64,000 nt of DNA from JBDHTQ01 sp039808765 (GTDB taxonomy: Bacteria > Pseudomonadota > Alphaproteobacteria > UBA2400). The notes under the pieces were generated by a model. That model was given only the letters and a program-made list of their open reading frames with translations, was not told the origin of the DNA and ran no database searches. Positions within the stretch are counted from its first letter, which is position 1; every line of letters begins with the position of its first letter. A program made the translations under genes and the position numbers. The DNA lies in the NCBI GenBank assembly GCA_039808765.1, contig JBDHTQ010000001.1, positions 1 to 64,000 on the forward strand, in the 5' to 3' direction. This document shows positions 16,778 through 26,105 of this stretch, one piece after another.

Positions 16778-18445
16778 ATGGCAGCTAAAGATGTGGTATT
16801 TGCTGACGATGCACGCGTAAAACTGGTTCGCGGCGTCAATATTTTGGCTAACGCTGTGAAAGTAACATTGGGTCCTAAAGGCCGCAATGTTGTGCTTGAA
16901 AGATCATTTGGTGGTCCGCGTGTGACCAAAGACGGTGTGTCGGTTGCAAAAGAAATCGAACTGGCCGACAAATTTGAGAACATGGGCGCACAGATGGTGC
17001 GTGAAGTAGCCAGCAAAACAGCTGACCTCGCTGGTGATGGTACAACGACTGCAACCGTTCTTGCGCAAGCAATCATTCGCGAGGGTGTGAAATTGGTGGC
17101 TGCTGGTGCAAACCCGATGGATCTCAAGCGCGGGATTGATAAAGCTGTCACCTTGGCCGTGGAAGATTTAAAGGCACAATCGAAGCCGATTAATGCCGGT
17201 AAGCGTGAAGAAATCGTTTCTGTTGGTACGATTTCTGCCAACGGTGAAAAAGAAATTGGTGAAATGATTGCTGCCGCCATGGAAAAAGTCGGCCCTGAAG
17301 GCGTAATCACAGTTGAAGAAGCCAAGTCGCTGACCAGTGATCTGGATGTGGTTGAGGGTATGCAGTTTGATCGTGGTTATCTGTCGCCCTATTTCATAAC
17401 CAATCCTGAAAAAATGACGTGCGAATTGGAAAATCCCTACATTCTTTTCCATGAAAAGAAATTGAGTGGATTACAACCGTTGTTGCCGGTTTTGGAAGCC
17501 GTTGTTCAGACAGGGCGTCCGCTGCTGATTGTTGCTGAAGAGGTTGAAGGCGAAGCGTTGGCAACGTTGGTTGTGAACAAGATTCGCGCTGGTCTTAAAA
17601 TCGCTGCCGTAAAAGCACCAGGCTTTGGCGATCGTCGTAAAGCGATGCTGGAAGATATGGCGATTTTGACAGGTGGTCAGCTTATTTCTGAAGATCTGGG
17701 TATTAAGCTTGAAAACGTCACGCTTGATATGTTGGGAACAGCTAAAAAGGTTCTCATCACCAAGGATGAAACCACGATCACAGATGGTGTGGGCGAGAAA
17801 AAAGCGATTGAAGATCGTATCGGTCAGATCAAGTCGCAAATTGAAGAAACAACATCCGATTACGATCGTGAAAAACTGCAAGAACGTCTAGCTAAATTAG
17901 CCGGTGGTGTTGCGGTTATTCGTGTAGGTGGTGCTACGGAAGTTGAGGTGAAAGAGCGTAAGGATCGTGTTGATGATGCTCTTCATGCAACCCGCGCAGC
18001 AGTGGAAGAGGGGATTGTTGCCGGCGGTGGTTCTGCCTTGCTCTATGCCTCGCATTGCCTCAACAAAGTGACATTCGAGAATGAAGATCAACGCCACGGC
18101 GTGGATATCATTCGCAAGGCCTTGCAATCACCTATTCGCCAGATTGCCGAAAATGCAGGCGTGGATGGTTCCATTGTTGTGGGGAAGGTTCTTGATAAGA
18201 AAGATGCCAAGTTCGGGTTTAATGCTGCAAAAGATTTTGAAGGTGATGCTTCCGTCATCGACATGCTTGCTGAAGGCATTATCGATCCAACCAAGGTTGT
18301 TCGTACAGCTTTGCAGGATGCTGCATCAGTTGCCGGTTTGTTGATCACGACCGAAGCCATGATTGCCGAGCGTCCTGAGAAAAAAGCCCCTGCTGGCGGT
18401 GGCGGCATGGGGGGTATGGGTGGTATGGGCGATATGGATTTCTAA
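16778..18445 (+). CDS. groEL: Chaperonin GroEL
   Basis: This is the sixty-kilodalton ATP-driven folding chamber. MAAKDVVFADDARVKL, the ATP-binding DGTTTATVLAQ segment and the Gly/Met-rich tail (GGMGGMGGMGDMDF) are all present, and the length of 555 aa is typical. AAGGA eight bases upstream supports the start at 16778; an in-frame ATG at 16769 overlaps that Shine-Dalgarno and is unlikely. Transcription stops at a hairpin just after the gene. Confidence 0.98.
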   Translation: MAAKDVVFADDARVKLVRGVNILANAVKVTLGPKGRNVVLERSFGGPRVTKDGVSVAKEIELADKFENMGAQMVREVASKTADLAGDGTTTATVLAQAIIREGVKLVAAGANPMDLKRGIDKAVTLAVEDLKAQSKPINAGKREEIVSVGTISANGEKEIGEMIAAAMEKVGPEGVITVEEAKSLTSDLDVVEGMQFDRGYLSPYFITNPEKMTCELENPYILFHEKKLSGLQPLLPVLEAVVQTGRPLLIVAEEVEGEALATLVVNKIRAGLKIAAVKAPGFGDRRKAMLEDMAILTGGQLISEDLGIKLENVTLDMLGTAKKVLITKDETTITDGVGEKKAIEDRIGQIKSQIEETTSDYDREKLQERLAKLAGGVAVIRVGGATEVEVKERKDRVDDALHATRAAVEEGIVAGGGSALLYASHCLNKVTFENEDQRHGVDIIRKALQSPIRQIAENAGVDGSIVVGKVLDKKDAKFGFNAAKDFEGDASVIDMLAEGIIDPTKVVRTALQDAASVAGLLITTEAMIAERPEKKAPAGGGGMGGMGGMGDMDF

Positions 18446-18470
18446 TCATCCACTCAGTAAGCATTATATT

Positions 18471-18499
18471 AAGGGCTGGGGGAAACTCCGGCCCTTTTC
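18471..18499 (+). terminator. Rho-independent terminator after groEL
   Basis: AAGGGC pairs with GCCCTT, with inner GG/CC pairs and a GAAA-containing loop, followed by TTTT. It lies 25 bp after the groEL stop. Confidence 0.8.
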
Positions 18500-18950
18500 T
18501 ATTTACGGACTTTTAATTCTGCCACTTTTTACAGGCATTTTTTGCAAAAAATAATTTTTGATCAGAGTAAAAAAGTGCTTGACCCTCTGTGCAACTATTG
18601 CTAGGCTCACTCTCAACAAGGCGGATAGACCGCATTGTGTGAAAAACAACAAGGAGTTTGTTGTGCTACAGAAAAAAATCAAAGCCTAGCCCTTTATGTA
18701 ACTGATCGTCGTTGCGTTCGCTTGGAATGTTAACGGCGCGTTGAGCAAGCGTGCCAGTAAGGCAGTTTGATCACAGCGAATACTAAAAGGGTTGAAAAAA
18801 TTCCTTTTGCTGTCCGCTTTGGTTTGCTCAAGACGGAGTTCACCGATCGCAATGATCTACGTGAACAATCATGATGCAGAGGACAACTGGTTCGGATTTT
18901 TCTTCGCTGTACCAGCATTCTTCTTTGTTTAACGACAAAGGAGATGGAAA
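18500..18950 (+). promoter_or_regulatory. Long leader upstream of the NAD salvage operon
   Basis: About 450 bp without a recognised gene precede nadV. A perfect 7-bp inverted repeat (ACAACAA 18646-18652, TTGTTGT 18658-18664) presents GGAGT in its loop. The GTG at 18663 opens an eight-codon frame ending in TAG (18663-18689). A second short frame, 26 codons (18852-18932), ends 18 bp before nadV and is rich in Phe. Leader peptides or a regulated 5' UTR are possible, but I cannot match a known riboswitch. AAAGGAG precedes nadV itself. Confidence 0.4.
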
Positions 18951-20501
18951 ATGTCAAAGGCACTACTTAATAATATTATCCTTAATGCGGATGCTTACAA
19001 AGCGTCTCACTTCAAACAATATCCCCCCGGAACAACATACGTATCAAGTTACATTGAATCGCGCGGTGGTCAGTATGAAGACGTGATGTCGTTTGGGTTG
19101 CAAGCTTTCATCAAACAATATTTGCTGAAACCCATTACCATGGAAGATATCGATAATGCCGAGATGGTGTTGAAAGATATGATGGGGCTGCCTTTTAATC
19201 GCGAAGGTTGGGAACACATTGTCAATGCGCATCAGGGATTTTTGCCAGTTGCGATTGAAACAGTACCTGAAGGCACCATTATCCCCGCCCACAACGTGAC
19301 TGTGCAAATCGTGAATACCGACCCAAAATGCTTTTGGCTCACAAGCTATCTTGAAACCGCTCTTTTGCGCGGTGTTTGGTATCCCAATACGGTTGCAACC
19401 CGCTCGTATGAGTGCAAAAAAATTATTCAAGCCCACATGGAGCAAACGTGTGATGATTTGCAAGGTTTGCCCTTTAAGTTGAATGATTTTGGTGCTCGCG
19501 GGGCATCTTCAACCGAGAGTTCCGGGATTGGTGGGATGTCACATCTGGTCAATTTTGCCGGATCTGATACGGTTATGGGGGTTGTCAATGCCTTTGCTTT
19601 TTACGGTTATAAAGGCGAAATGCAGGGTGTTCCCGCAGCAGAGCACAGCACGATTACCGCTTGGGGTGAAAAAAATGAAAAAGAAGCGTATCTCAATATG
19701 CTTCGGCAATATTCAGGCGAAGGTAAAATCGTTGCTGTAGTGAGTGACTCTTACAATCTTTACAATGCTGTGGAGAATTTGTGGGGTGGCGAGCTTCGTG
19801 ATGAGGTCATAAACAACGGTGGCTTGGTTGTTATTCGCCCGGATAGCGGTGAACCTGTCGATGTTGTCTGCAAAACACTCGAGATTCTGGCCGAAAAATT
19901 TGGCACTGTCACCAACACTAAAGGGTACAAGCTATTACCGCCCTATATTCGCGTTATTCAGGGGGACGGGATCAATGCCACTTCCATTGACGCGATTTTG
20001 ACCGAGATGAAAGAACGCGGTTTTAGCGCTGACAACGTCGTTTTCGGTATGGGAGGCGAATTATTGCAGCGCTTGGATCGCGATACTCAACGTTATGCGC
20101 AAAAAACTTCTGCTGTTAGAATTGAAGAGAGCAGCGTTATAGCGCCTTCTTTCCCTTCTGATATTGATTTACCCCAGAGAGGATGGTCCGATTGTGAAAT
20201 ACATCATCCAGTCTATGACAGGGCAATTAAGGGGTGGAGAGCCGTTGCCAAACGTCCACAAACCGATCTTGCTAAAGCATCAAAGAAAGGAATTTTGGCG
20301 CTCACGTTCGATGAAAAATCAGGATATGTCACGTGTCGTCGCGAGCAACTGGGAGAGCGTAAAAACCTTCTTCAAACAGTCTACGTAAACGGAAAACTGT
20401 TAAAAGAAGTAACTTTTTATGATGTAAGGAGTACAGCACAGGAATCAGCGTGTAAACTTAATGACTACCGCGCAAGGGTAGCATCGTGTGTGGAGGCCTG
20501 A
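18951..20501 (+). CDS. nadV: Nicotinamide phosphoribosyltransferase
   Basis: This enzyme converts nicotinamide and PRPP to NMN, the first step of direct NAD salvage. Family landmarks are ADAYKASHFKQYPPGT near the N-terminus, NDFGARGASSTESSGIGG, VVSDSYNLYNAVE, VIRPDSGEPV, VIQGDGIN and the KRSKKG-like KASKKGILAL. The protein is longer than usual (516 aa). An extra stretch of roughly 35 residues (about 388-425) sits between RYAQKTSA and GWRAVAKRP, where relatives have only a short turn. It heads an operon with two adenylyltransferase genes, so NMN formed here can go straight to NAD. Confidence 0.92.
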   Translation: MSKALLNNIILNADAYKASHFKQYPPGTTYVSSYIESRGGQYEDVMSFGLQAFIKQYLLKPITMEDIDNAEMVLKDMMGLPFNREGWEHIVNAHQGFLPVAIETVPEGTIIPAHNVTVQIVNTDPKCFWLTSYLETALLRGVWYPNTVATRSYECKKIIQAHMEQTCDDLQGLPFKLNDFGARGASSTESSGIGGMSHLVNFAGSDTVMGVVNAFAFYGYKGEMQGVPAAEHSTITAWGEKNEKEAYLNMLRQYSGEGKIVAVVSDSYNLYNAVENLWGGELRDEVINNGGLVVIRPDSGEPVDVVCKTLEILAEKFGTVTNTKGYKLLPPYIRVIQGDGINATSIDAILTEMKERGFSADNVVFGMGGELLQRLDRDTQRYAQKTSAVRIEESSVIAPSFPSDIDLPQRGWSDCEIHHPVYDRAIKGWRAVAKRPQTDLAKASKKGILALTFDEKSGYVTCRREQLGERKNLLQTVYVNGKLLKEVTFYDVRSTAQESACKLNDYRARVASCVEA

Positions 20502-20505
20502 TATC

Positions 20506-21207
20506 ATGTGGAAAAATGAGGATATTAGACCAATGCAAAAAGCTGTCATTCTTTTTGGGGGGTCGTTCAACCCCCCGCATCCTGCGCATTTTGAAAAGGC
20601 TGAACAATTGCTTGGTCTTTATCGACCCTGCGAGGTTTGGATGATGTTTTCACAAAACCCGTTTAAGTCAGGAAATGAGTATGCTTCACTTGACGATCGG
20701 ATGAAAATGGGAAGACTTATCGCTAAACATTTTTCATCCGAAATCAAACTGAACGATGAATCTGAAGAAATTGCTCAAGAGATTGGGCGTAAAGAAACCT
20801 ACTACATCCTTAAGGAACTTAAGAAACGCTATCCTGAGAATCACTTTGTCTGGGCGATGGGCGCAGATAGTTTTGCTGGCTTTCACGAATGGAAAGAACG
20901 CGATTTGATCCTGAATGAATTTCCTGTCATTGTGGTTGGTCGTCTTGGCTATACAGAAAAAGCATTGTGCTCGCCAACAGCGCGAGAATGTAGTGCATTG
21001 CGTTTTTCATCCGTTGAGAGAGATGACTTGATCAATCATAAAAACGGATGGACATATGTTGAACTTCCTGAAGTCGATCAATCGTCAACCGCTCTACGAA
21101 AGGCGTTTGCATCAGGGCAACGTGAATTCACTGACCCACGATTGAGAGAGCTTGCTCAATATGTTTATGAGCGTAGTTTGTATGAAGCAGGTCCAGCGCA
21201 TGCATAA
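20506..21207 (+). CDS. NadD-like nicotinate/nicotinamide-nucleotide adenylyltransferase
   Basis: This nucleotidyltransferase of the HxGH superfamily would join AMP from ATP to a pyridine mononucleotide. ILFGGSFNPPHPAH at the N-terminus is the ATP-binding motif, WAMGADSFAGFHEW corresponds to the NadD substrate segment, and SSTALR replaces the usual ISSTxIR. The start at 20506 has GGAGG nine bases upstream, just inside the nadV stop region. An ATG at 20533, also with GAGGA upstream, would begin MQKAVILFGG and fits the family start better; both are possible. Because the next gene is a NadM-type enzyme, the operon encodes two different adenylyltransferases. Confidence 0.75.
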   Translation: MWKNEDIRPMQKAVILFGGSFNPPHPAHFEKAEQLLGLYRPCEVWMMFSQNPFKSGNEYASLDDRMKMGRLIAKHFSSEIKLNDESEEIAQEIGRKETYYILKELKKRYPENHFVWAMGADSFAGFHEWKERDLILNEFPVIVVGRLGYTEKALCSPTARECSALRFSSVERDDLINHKNGWTYVELPEVDQSSTALRKAFASGQREFTDPRLRELAQYVYERSLYEAGPAHA

Positions 21208-21265
21208 GTAGTTGGCTTGCAAGCAGGAATGGCCTAGAATTGATGAGAATTTCAAAGGAAAAAAC

Positions 21266-22288
21266 ATGAAGTATCGTCTTGCTCTCAATATTGGTCGCTA
21301 TCAACCTTTCCATAAAGGACATGAAAAAATTGTTCGCGAAGGGTTGAAAATTGCTCAACAAGTTATGTTATTGATCGGGTCATGTTTTGAGCCGCGATCT
21401 TTACGTAATCCATGGACCATTGATGAACGCATAAAAATGATTCGCTCATGTTTTACACCAGAAGAAAACTCTCGTTTGATTCTAGAGCCACTGCTTGATA
21501 TTCGCTACAGTGATACGCTTTGGCTAACCCAAGTGCAAAAAGCGGTTTTTGATCATGGTGTGTTAAACGCCGAAGAAACGGTTTTAATTGGTGCGCCTCA
21601 TCCGGTCAAAAGCGGCGCCTACTACACATCCTTTTTTCCACAATGGGATAGTGTTGCAGTCAATCTTTTACCGATCCGCCCCGGTACGCAGCTTCGTGAG
21701 CATTTGTTAGATAATCAAGCTCTAGCGCATCTGCAATCAGATATAGCGGAAGGTGTATTATCACAAATCGCCGCTTTTCTTGCCTCCAGTGAAGGACAAG
21801 ATCTTATGGACGAGTTTACTTTTATAAAAAACTACAAAAAAGGTTGGGAATCAGCCCCTTTCCCTCCTACCCATGTGACTGTTGATGCCGTCGTGGTGCA
21901 GTCAGGGCATATTCTATTGGTAAAGCGGGGTGCGCGACCTGGTAAAGGGTTGCTCGCTTTGCCCGGCGGTTTCATTAAACAGGAAGAAACGCTCCTTAAT
22001 GCCATGGTGCGTGAGCTTAAAGAAGAGACGCAAATCAAGGTTCCAATTCCCGCACTAATTGGCAGCATTAAACAGCAAATGGTTTTTGATGATCCCTATC
22101 GTTCGGATCGCGGCAGAACCATTACGCATGCCTTCTATCTCGAATTAAGGGGGGAAGAGTCGTTGCCGAAAATTAAAGGAGGAAAAGAAGCTTCGCAATG
22201 TTTATGGTTACCGCTCGGCCAGCTCGATTCAATTAATATGTTTGAAGACCATTACTTTATTATTCAGAAAATGCTCGGAACGTTATAA
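21266..22288 (+). CDS. Bifunctional NMN adenylyltransferase (NadM) / Nudix hydrolase
   Basis: An N-terminal NadM domain (NIGRYQPFHKGHEKIV; NPWTIDERIKMI) is fused to a C-terminal Nudix domain. The Nudix box is GGFIKQEETLLNAMVRELKEET, with the final Gly of the consensus replaced. Known fusions of this kind make NAD from NMN and hydrolyse ADP-ribose or related products. AAAGGA before 21266 sets the start, about 60 bp after the previous gene. As the last gene of the nadV operon it would complete nicotinamide salvage in two steps. Confidence 0.85.
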   Translation: MKYRLALNIGRYQPFHKGHEKIVREGLKIAQQVMLLIGSCFEPRSLRNPWTIDERIKMIRSCFTPEENSRLILEPLLDIRYSDTLWLTQVQKAVFDHGVLNAEETVLIGAPHPVKSGAYYTSFFPQWDSVAVNLLPIRPGTQLREHLLDNQALAHLQSDIAEGVLSQIAAFLASSEGQDLMDEFTFIKNYKKGWESAPFPPTHVTVDAVVVQSGHILLVKRGARPGKGLLALPGGFIKQEETLLNAMVRELKEETQIKVPIPALIGSIKQQMVFDDPYRSDRGRTITHAFYLELRGEESLPKIKGGKEASQCLWLPLGQLDSINMFEDHYFIIQKMLGTL

Positions 22289-22321
22289 ACATTGTGTGCG
22301 ATGGCTATAAATAATGATGTT

Positions 22322-22338
22322 GCTCTTCTTCGAGGAGC
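22322..22338. terminator. Short hairpin between convergent genes
   Basis: GCTCTTC pairs with GAGGAGC (one G-U) around TTC, between the convergent NadM-Nudix and phaC genes. T-runs on both sides are short, so this is a weak candidate for a bidirectional terminator. Confidence 0.35.
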
Positions 22339-22348
22339 TTTCACAGGG

Positions 22349-24157
22349 CTACATCTCTAAAACATAGCGACCTGGCGCGTGGGCAAATTCATGTGCACGT
22401 AAAATCTTGTTTGTTTGTGTTGCACTGACTTGTGGGCGGGATTGCTGTCGGCGTAGCCACGCTGCCCACTCTGGCCACCATGAGCCATTATATTGCGACG
22501 CACTTTTTACCCATGCATCAGGGTCTGTGTAAACATCGGATGACTTTTTTGTTTTTATTTGGTAGCGACGATTGGGGTGGCTGGGTTCGCTTACGATACC
22601 TGCATTGTGTCCGCCTGAGGTCAGGAGAAATGTTACTTCTGTGTCGCTGAGTAAATGAATTTTAAAGACAGAGCGCCAAGGTGCAACGTGATCTAAAACA
22701 GTTCCTACTGCAAAAATAGGCACGCGGATATCCGATAACGCAACGGGACGATCATTCACGCGATAGCGCCCTTCAGCGAGATCATTGTTGAGAAACAGTT
22801 CGCGCAGATATTCAGAGTGCATGCGGTAGGGCATGCGTGTGGCGTCGGCATTCCATGCCATAAGATCGGAGATTTTTGCGCGCTCGCCCATCAGATAATC
22901 ATTGATCATACGAGACCACATCAAGTCGTTGGAGCGTAGAAGCTGAAAAGCACCAGCCATCTGTGTGCTATCAAGAAACCCTTGTTCCCACATCATATCT
23001 TCTAAAAATGAAAGTTGGCTTTCATTAATAAAAAGTGTGAGTTCACCGGCCTCAACAAAGTCTGTTTGAGCAGCAAAAAGTGTTATCGATTTAAGGCGGT
23101 CATCGTTTTCACGCGCCATGGCTGCGGCAGTAATCGAGAGGAGTGTTCCTCCTAAGCAATATCCTGCAGCATGAATCTTTTGTTGGGGGTAAAGAGCGTT
23201 GATACATTCCAGCGCTTTCATAATGCCATTTTCACGGTAGAAATCCATGCCCCAGTCACGCTGATCAGGCCCGGGATTCTTCCAAGAAATCATAAAAACG
23301 CGGTAGCCCTGATCAACCAGATATTTAACGAGCGAATTGTGCGGGGATAAATCGAGGATGTAATATTTCATTATCCATGCCGGAACAATAAGCAGGGGGT
23401 CAGCAAAAACTTTTTCAGTTGTCGGTTCATAATGAATTAGCTCAATGAGAGCATTGCTGTAAACTACTTTTCCTTTTGTCGCAGCAACATCTTTTCCCAC
23501 CTTATAGATTTCTGTGCCGATAGGTTTTTTACCGCTTGCTGTCCGCTCCCAGTCATCAACAAAATTGCGAAAACCACGAGCCAGATTCATGCCCATTGTG
23601 TTGCGCGTCTTGGCTAGCAAAACCGGATTGGTTAGAAGAAAATTGGAGGGACTGACCATGTCAAGAATTTGGCGTGTCATAAATTCGACAACATTTTCAT
23701 GTTGCTGCGTCACCCCACGAATGCCTGTTGTTGCGTTGTGCCACCATTTTTGCTGAAGCAGGAAACTTTGTGACATGACATTAAATGGCCAGTGCTGCCA
23801 AGCTTCATCGGCGAAGCGTTTGTCGTTGGGCAGAGGGTGGACACAATTTTCGGTATGGGGACCAAGTAATCCACATTGCCGCATGTATTGAGAAAAACGC
23901 ACACTGCGTCGGAGCGCTTTATCAAAAAGCTGGAGGGTTTTTCCCGGATTGAAAGCTAGATGCGCGGCCCAATCCAAATAAGCCTCCCCAACTGCCGCGG
24001 GCGATATTCCCCCAGTCATACGGGCAATCGCGGCATGCAGCGAGCGATTCACCATGTCGCCATACGCCGACAGAATGTGATTATCTTGAAGTTTATCAGA
24101 ATTGGAATCGTCAGGTGCAGGGGGAATCGTCAAAATTTGGTGAGGAAGATGTGCCAT
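22349..24157 (-). CDS. phaC: Class I poly(3-hydroxyalkanoate) synthase
   Basis: This enzyme polymerises 3-hydroxyacyl-CoA into PHA storage granules. The lipase-like box GYCLGG places the catalytic Cys near residue 334. The catalytic Asp (TVLDHVAPW) and His (SGGHNAGI) follow in the expected order, and the typical PSNFLLTNP and ISWKNPGP segments are present. At 602 aa it fits class I, which needs no PhaE or PhaR partner. AAGAGGT precedes the ATG. It is monocistronic here; phaA and phaB are not in the window. Confidence 0.93.
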   Translation of the reverse strand: MAHLPHQILTIPPAPDDSNSDKLQDNHILSAYGDMVNRSLHAAIARMTGGISPAAVGEAYLDWAAHLAFNPGKTLQLFDKALRRSVRFSQYMRQCGLLGPHTENCVHPLPNDKRFADEAWQHWPFNVMSQSFLLQQKWWHNATTGIRGVTQQHENVVEFMTRQILDMVSPSNFLLTNPVLLAKTRNTMGMNLARGFRNFVDDWERTASGKKPIGTEIYKVGKDVAATKGKVVYSNALIELIHYEPTTEKVFADPLLIVPAWIMKYYILDLSPHNSLVKYLVDQGYRVFMISWKNPGPDQRDWGMDFYRENGIMKALECINALYPQQKIHAAGYCLGGTLLSITAAAMARENDDRLKSITLFAAQTDFVEAGELTLFINESQLSFLEDMMWEQGFLDSTQMAGAFQLLRSNDLMWSRMINDYLMGERAKISDLMAWNADATRMPYRMHSEYLRELFLNNDLAEGRYRVNDRPVALSDIRVPIFAVGTVLDHVAPWRSVFKIHLLSDTEVTFLLTSGGHNAGIVSEPSHPNRRYQIKTKKSSDVYTDPDAWVKSASQYNGSWWPEWAAWLRRQQSRPQVSATQTNKILRAHEFAHAPGRYVLEM

Positions 24158-24359
24158 GTTACCTCTTGATGTCTCCCAAAAATGAGAGATTACATCGCCT
24201 TTATCATAGCACTTAAATACGGTAGAGCCAGTCTCATTTAAAAAATAAAACCATCACCTCTAAAATAAAAAAATTGGCCTGCGTCGATAAGCCATGGGTA
24301 TATGATAAGCAAAACTTGCAACAATAAAGTTCAACGTATTAACCTGTTATGAGATTGAT

Positions 24360-25991
24360 ATGGATACAACAACGATTGTTCTTCTGATGCTGTTGCTGGT
24401 AGTGGCCAGCGGCTTGATTGTTCGTGTGATTCCTTGGATGCCTTTGCCGCTAATCCAAATTTTTTTGGGAGCAGTCATTTCCACCTTTGTGGGCTTTCAT
24501 GTCACGTTGTTGCCGAGCGTTTTTTTCTTACTCTTGTTGCCGCCACTTCTTTTCCTTGATGGTTGGCGTATTCCCAAAATGAGTATGATACGCGATCGTT
24601 GGCCTATTCTGGCGCTGGCGGTTGGTTTGGTGGTTTTTACAGTGGTGGGCATGGGGTACCTGTTGCACTGGATGATTCCAAAAATGCCTTTAACGGTGGC
24701 ATTTGCTTTGGCGGCGGTATTATCGCCCACTGATGCTGTCGCTGTTTCATCCATTGCCAAGCGGGTACGCATTCCCGAGCGCATGGTGCGCATTTTAGAA
24801 GGAGAGTCGCTTCTTAATGATGCCTCGGGTTTGGTTTGCTTGCGTTTTGCTGTGGCCGCAACGTTGACCGGCGCTTTTAATCTTGCCGATGCCGTTGCCA
24901 CATTTTCGTGGCTAGCTGTGGGTGGAATCATGACGGGGATCATGGTAACTTTGAGCTGGGGATATGTAAAAAATTGGGTTGCGCGCCGCTATGGTGAAGA
25001 GACGGGAACAGAAGTTCTCATCAGTCTTCTGATCCCTTTTGGCGCATATCTTGCGGCTGAACATCTGGAATGCTCAGGTATTTTAGCGGCTGTTTCAGCC
25101 GGTATGGCGATGAGTTATGTTGAGCGTTCAGGACAAGCTCTGGCTTTAACGCGTGTTCGTCGCACCGCCGTTTGGAATACCATTCAATTTGCAATCAATG
25201 GGATAATTTTTGTTTTATTGGGGCAACAATGGCCATCATTGACACAGCGTGCCAGCAAAATTTTAAGCAAAGCAGGAGAAAATGGCGAATGGTTGTTGGC
25301 CATGCACGTAGGGGTAACATTTTTGGGATTGATCCTTCTGCGTTTTATCTGGGTGTGGATTTCGCTGCATTTCGCCAATTTTTATAATCGTATACGTCAA
25401 CGCAAGCAGTCAAAGCCATCCTTTCGCTTGATTGCGGTTATGTCGTTTGCAGGGGTTCGCGGTGCCATTACGCTCGCCGGTATTTTGACGTTACCAATTG
25501 TTTTGAACAATGGAGCGCCGTTTCCAGCGCGTGATTTAGCGATCTTTATTGCTGCAAGCGTGACGGTTTTATCGATTGTTGTTGCCAGTGTCGTTCTCCC
25601 GATTTTGATGCGGGGTGCCAAAATTTTTAATGACTCGCATGATGCCATCGAGGAAAAAGCACGTCTGGCTGCCGCTAAAGCAGCCTTAATGGCCATTGAG
25701 GAAGAGCAACATCGCTTAATGAATGAAAATAAAAATATTGATTTGCTTGCGCAAGCTGGTGCAGAGATGATGAGTATTTACCAAAGACGTTTAGATGCAG
25801 AAAATGAGAATGGTATTGGTAAAGAAGATTTTCGTCGTCGTGAAAGCGTTGAGCGGCAGTTACGTCTAGCGGGTTTGCGGGCCGAGCGATCCGAACTTTT
25901 TCGTATGGCTCGTGCCAAGGAGATAGATGACAATATTGCTCACAAACTCATTCGTGAAATTGATCTTATCGAATATCGTTACTCACTTTAA
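24360..25991 (+). CDS. CPA1-family Na+/H+ antiporter (NhaP/YjcE-like)
   Basis: This inner-membrane cation/proton exchanger has about twelve hydrophobic segments. The conserved ALAAVLSPTDAVAVSSIAKR and LEGESLLNDASGLV carry the ion-binding Asp residues of the CPA1 family. FAGVRGAITLAGIL is the later conserved helix. A cytosolic helical tail of about 110 residues (from residue 430), rich in Glu, Arg and Lys, ends the protein. The DNA coding for part of that tail is repeated, in a shortened form, after the next gene. Confidence 0.9.
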   Translation: MDTTTIVLLMLLLVVASGLIVRVIPWMPLPLIQIFLGAVISTFVGFHVTLLPSVFFLLLLPPLLFLDGWRIPKMSMIRDRWPILALAVGLVVFTVVGMGYLLHWMIPKMPLTVAFALAAVLSPTDAVAVSSIAKRVRIPERMVRILEGESLLNDASGLVCLRFAVAATLTGAFNLADAVATFSWLAVGGIMTGIMVTLSWGYVKNWVARRYGEETGTEVLISLLIPFGAYLAAEHLECSGILAAVSAGMAMSYVERSGQALALTRVRRTAVWNTIQFAINGIIFVLLGQQWPSLTQRASKILSKAGENGEWLLAMHVGVTFLGLILLRFIWVWISLHFANFYNRIRQRKQSKPSFRLIAVMSFAGVRGAITLAGILTLPIVLNNGAPFPARDLAIFIAASVTVLSIVVASVVLPILMRGAKIFNDSHDAIEEKARLAAAKAALMAIEEEQHRLMNENKNIDLLAQAGAEMMSIYQRRLDAENENGIGKEDFRRRESVERQLRLAGLRAERSELFRMARAKEIDDNIAHKLIREIDLIEYRYSL

Positions 25992-26048
25992 TAATGATAA
26001 AAAAATGCTTTGAAAGAGTGATTCAAGCATTGAATTTGTACGCGCAAC
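25841..26048 (+). repeat. Left copy of a flanking duplication (antiporter 3' end)
   Basis: Two blocks are shared with 27191-27252. 25841-25885 (GCGTTGAGCGGCAGTT... to GGGCCGA) lies inside the antiporter gene, and 26030-26048 (TTGAATTTGTACGCGCAAC) lies after it. In the right copy the two blocks are fused, missing the 144 bp between them. Confidence 0.8.
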
Positions 26049-26105
26049 TTTGTAGAAGTTTTATATTATAGGTTTTTTTATGATGTTTTCTTATGAGGTT
26101 TTTTT

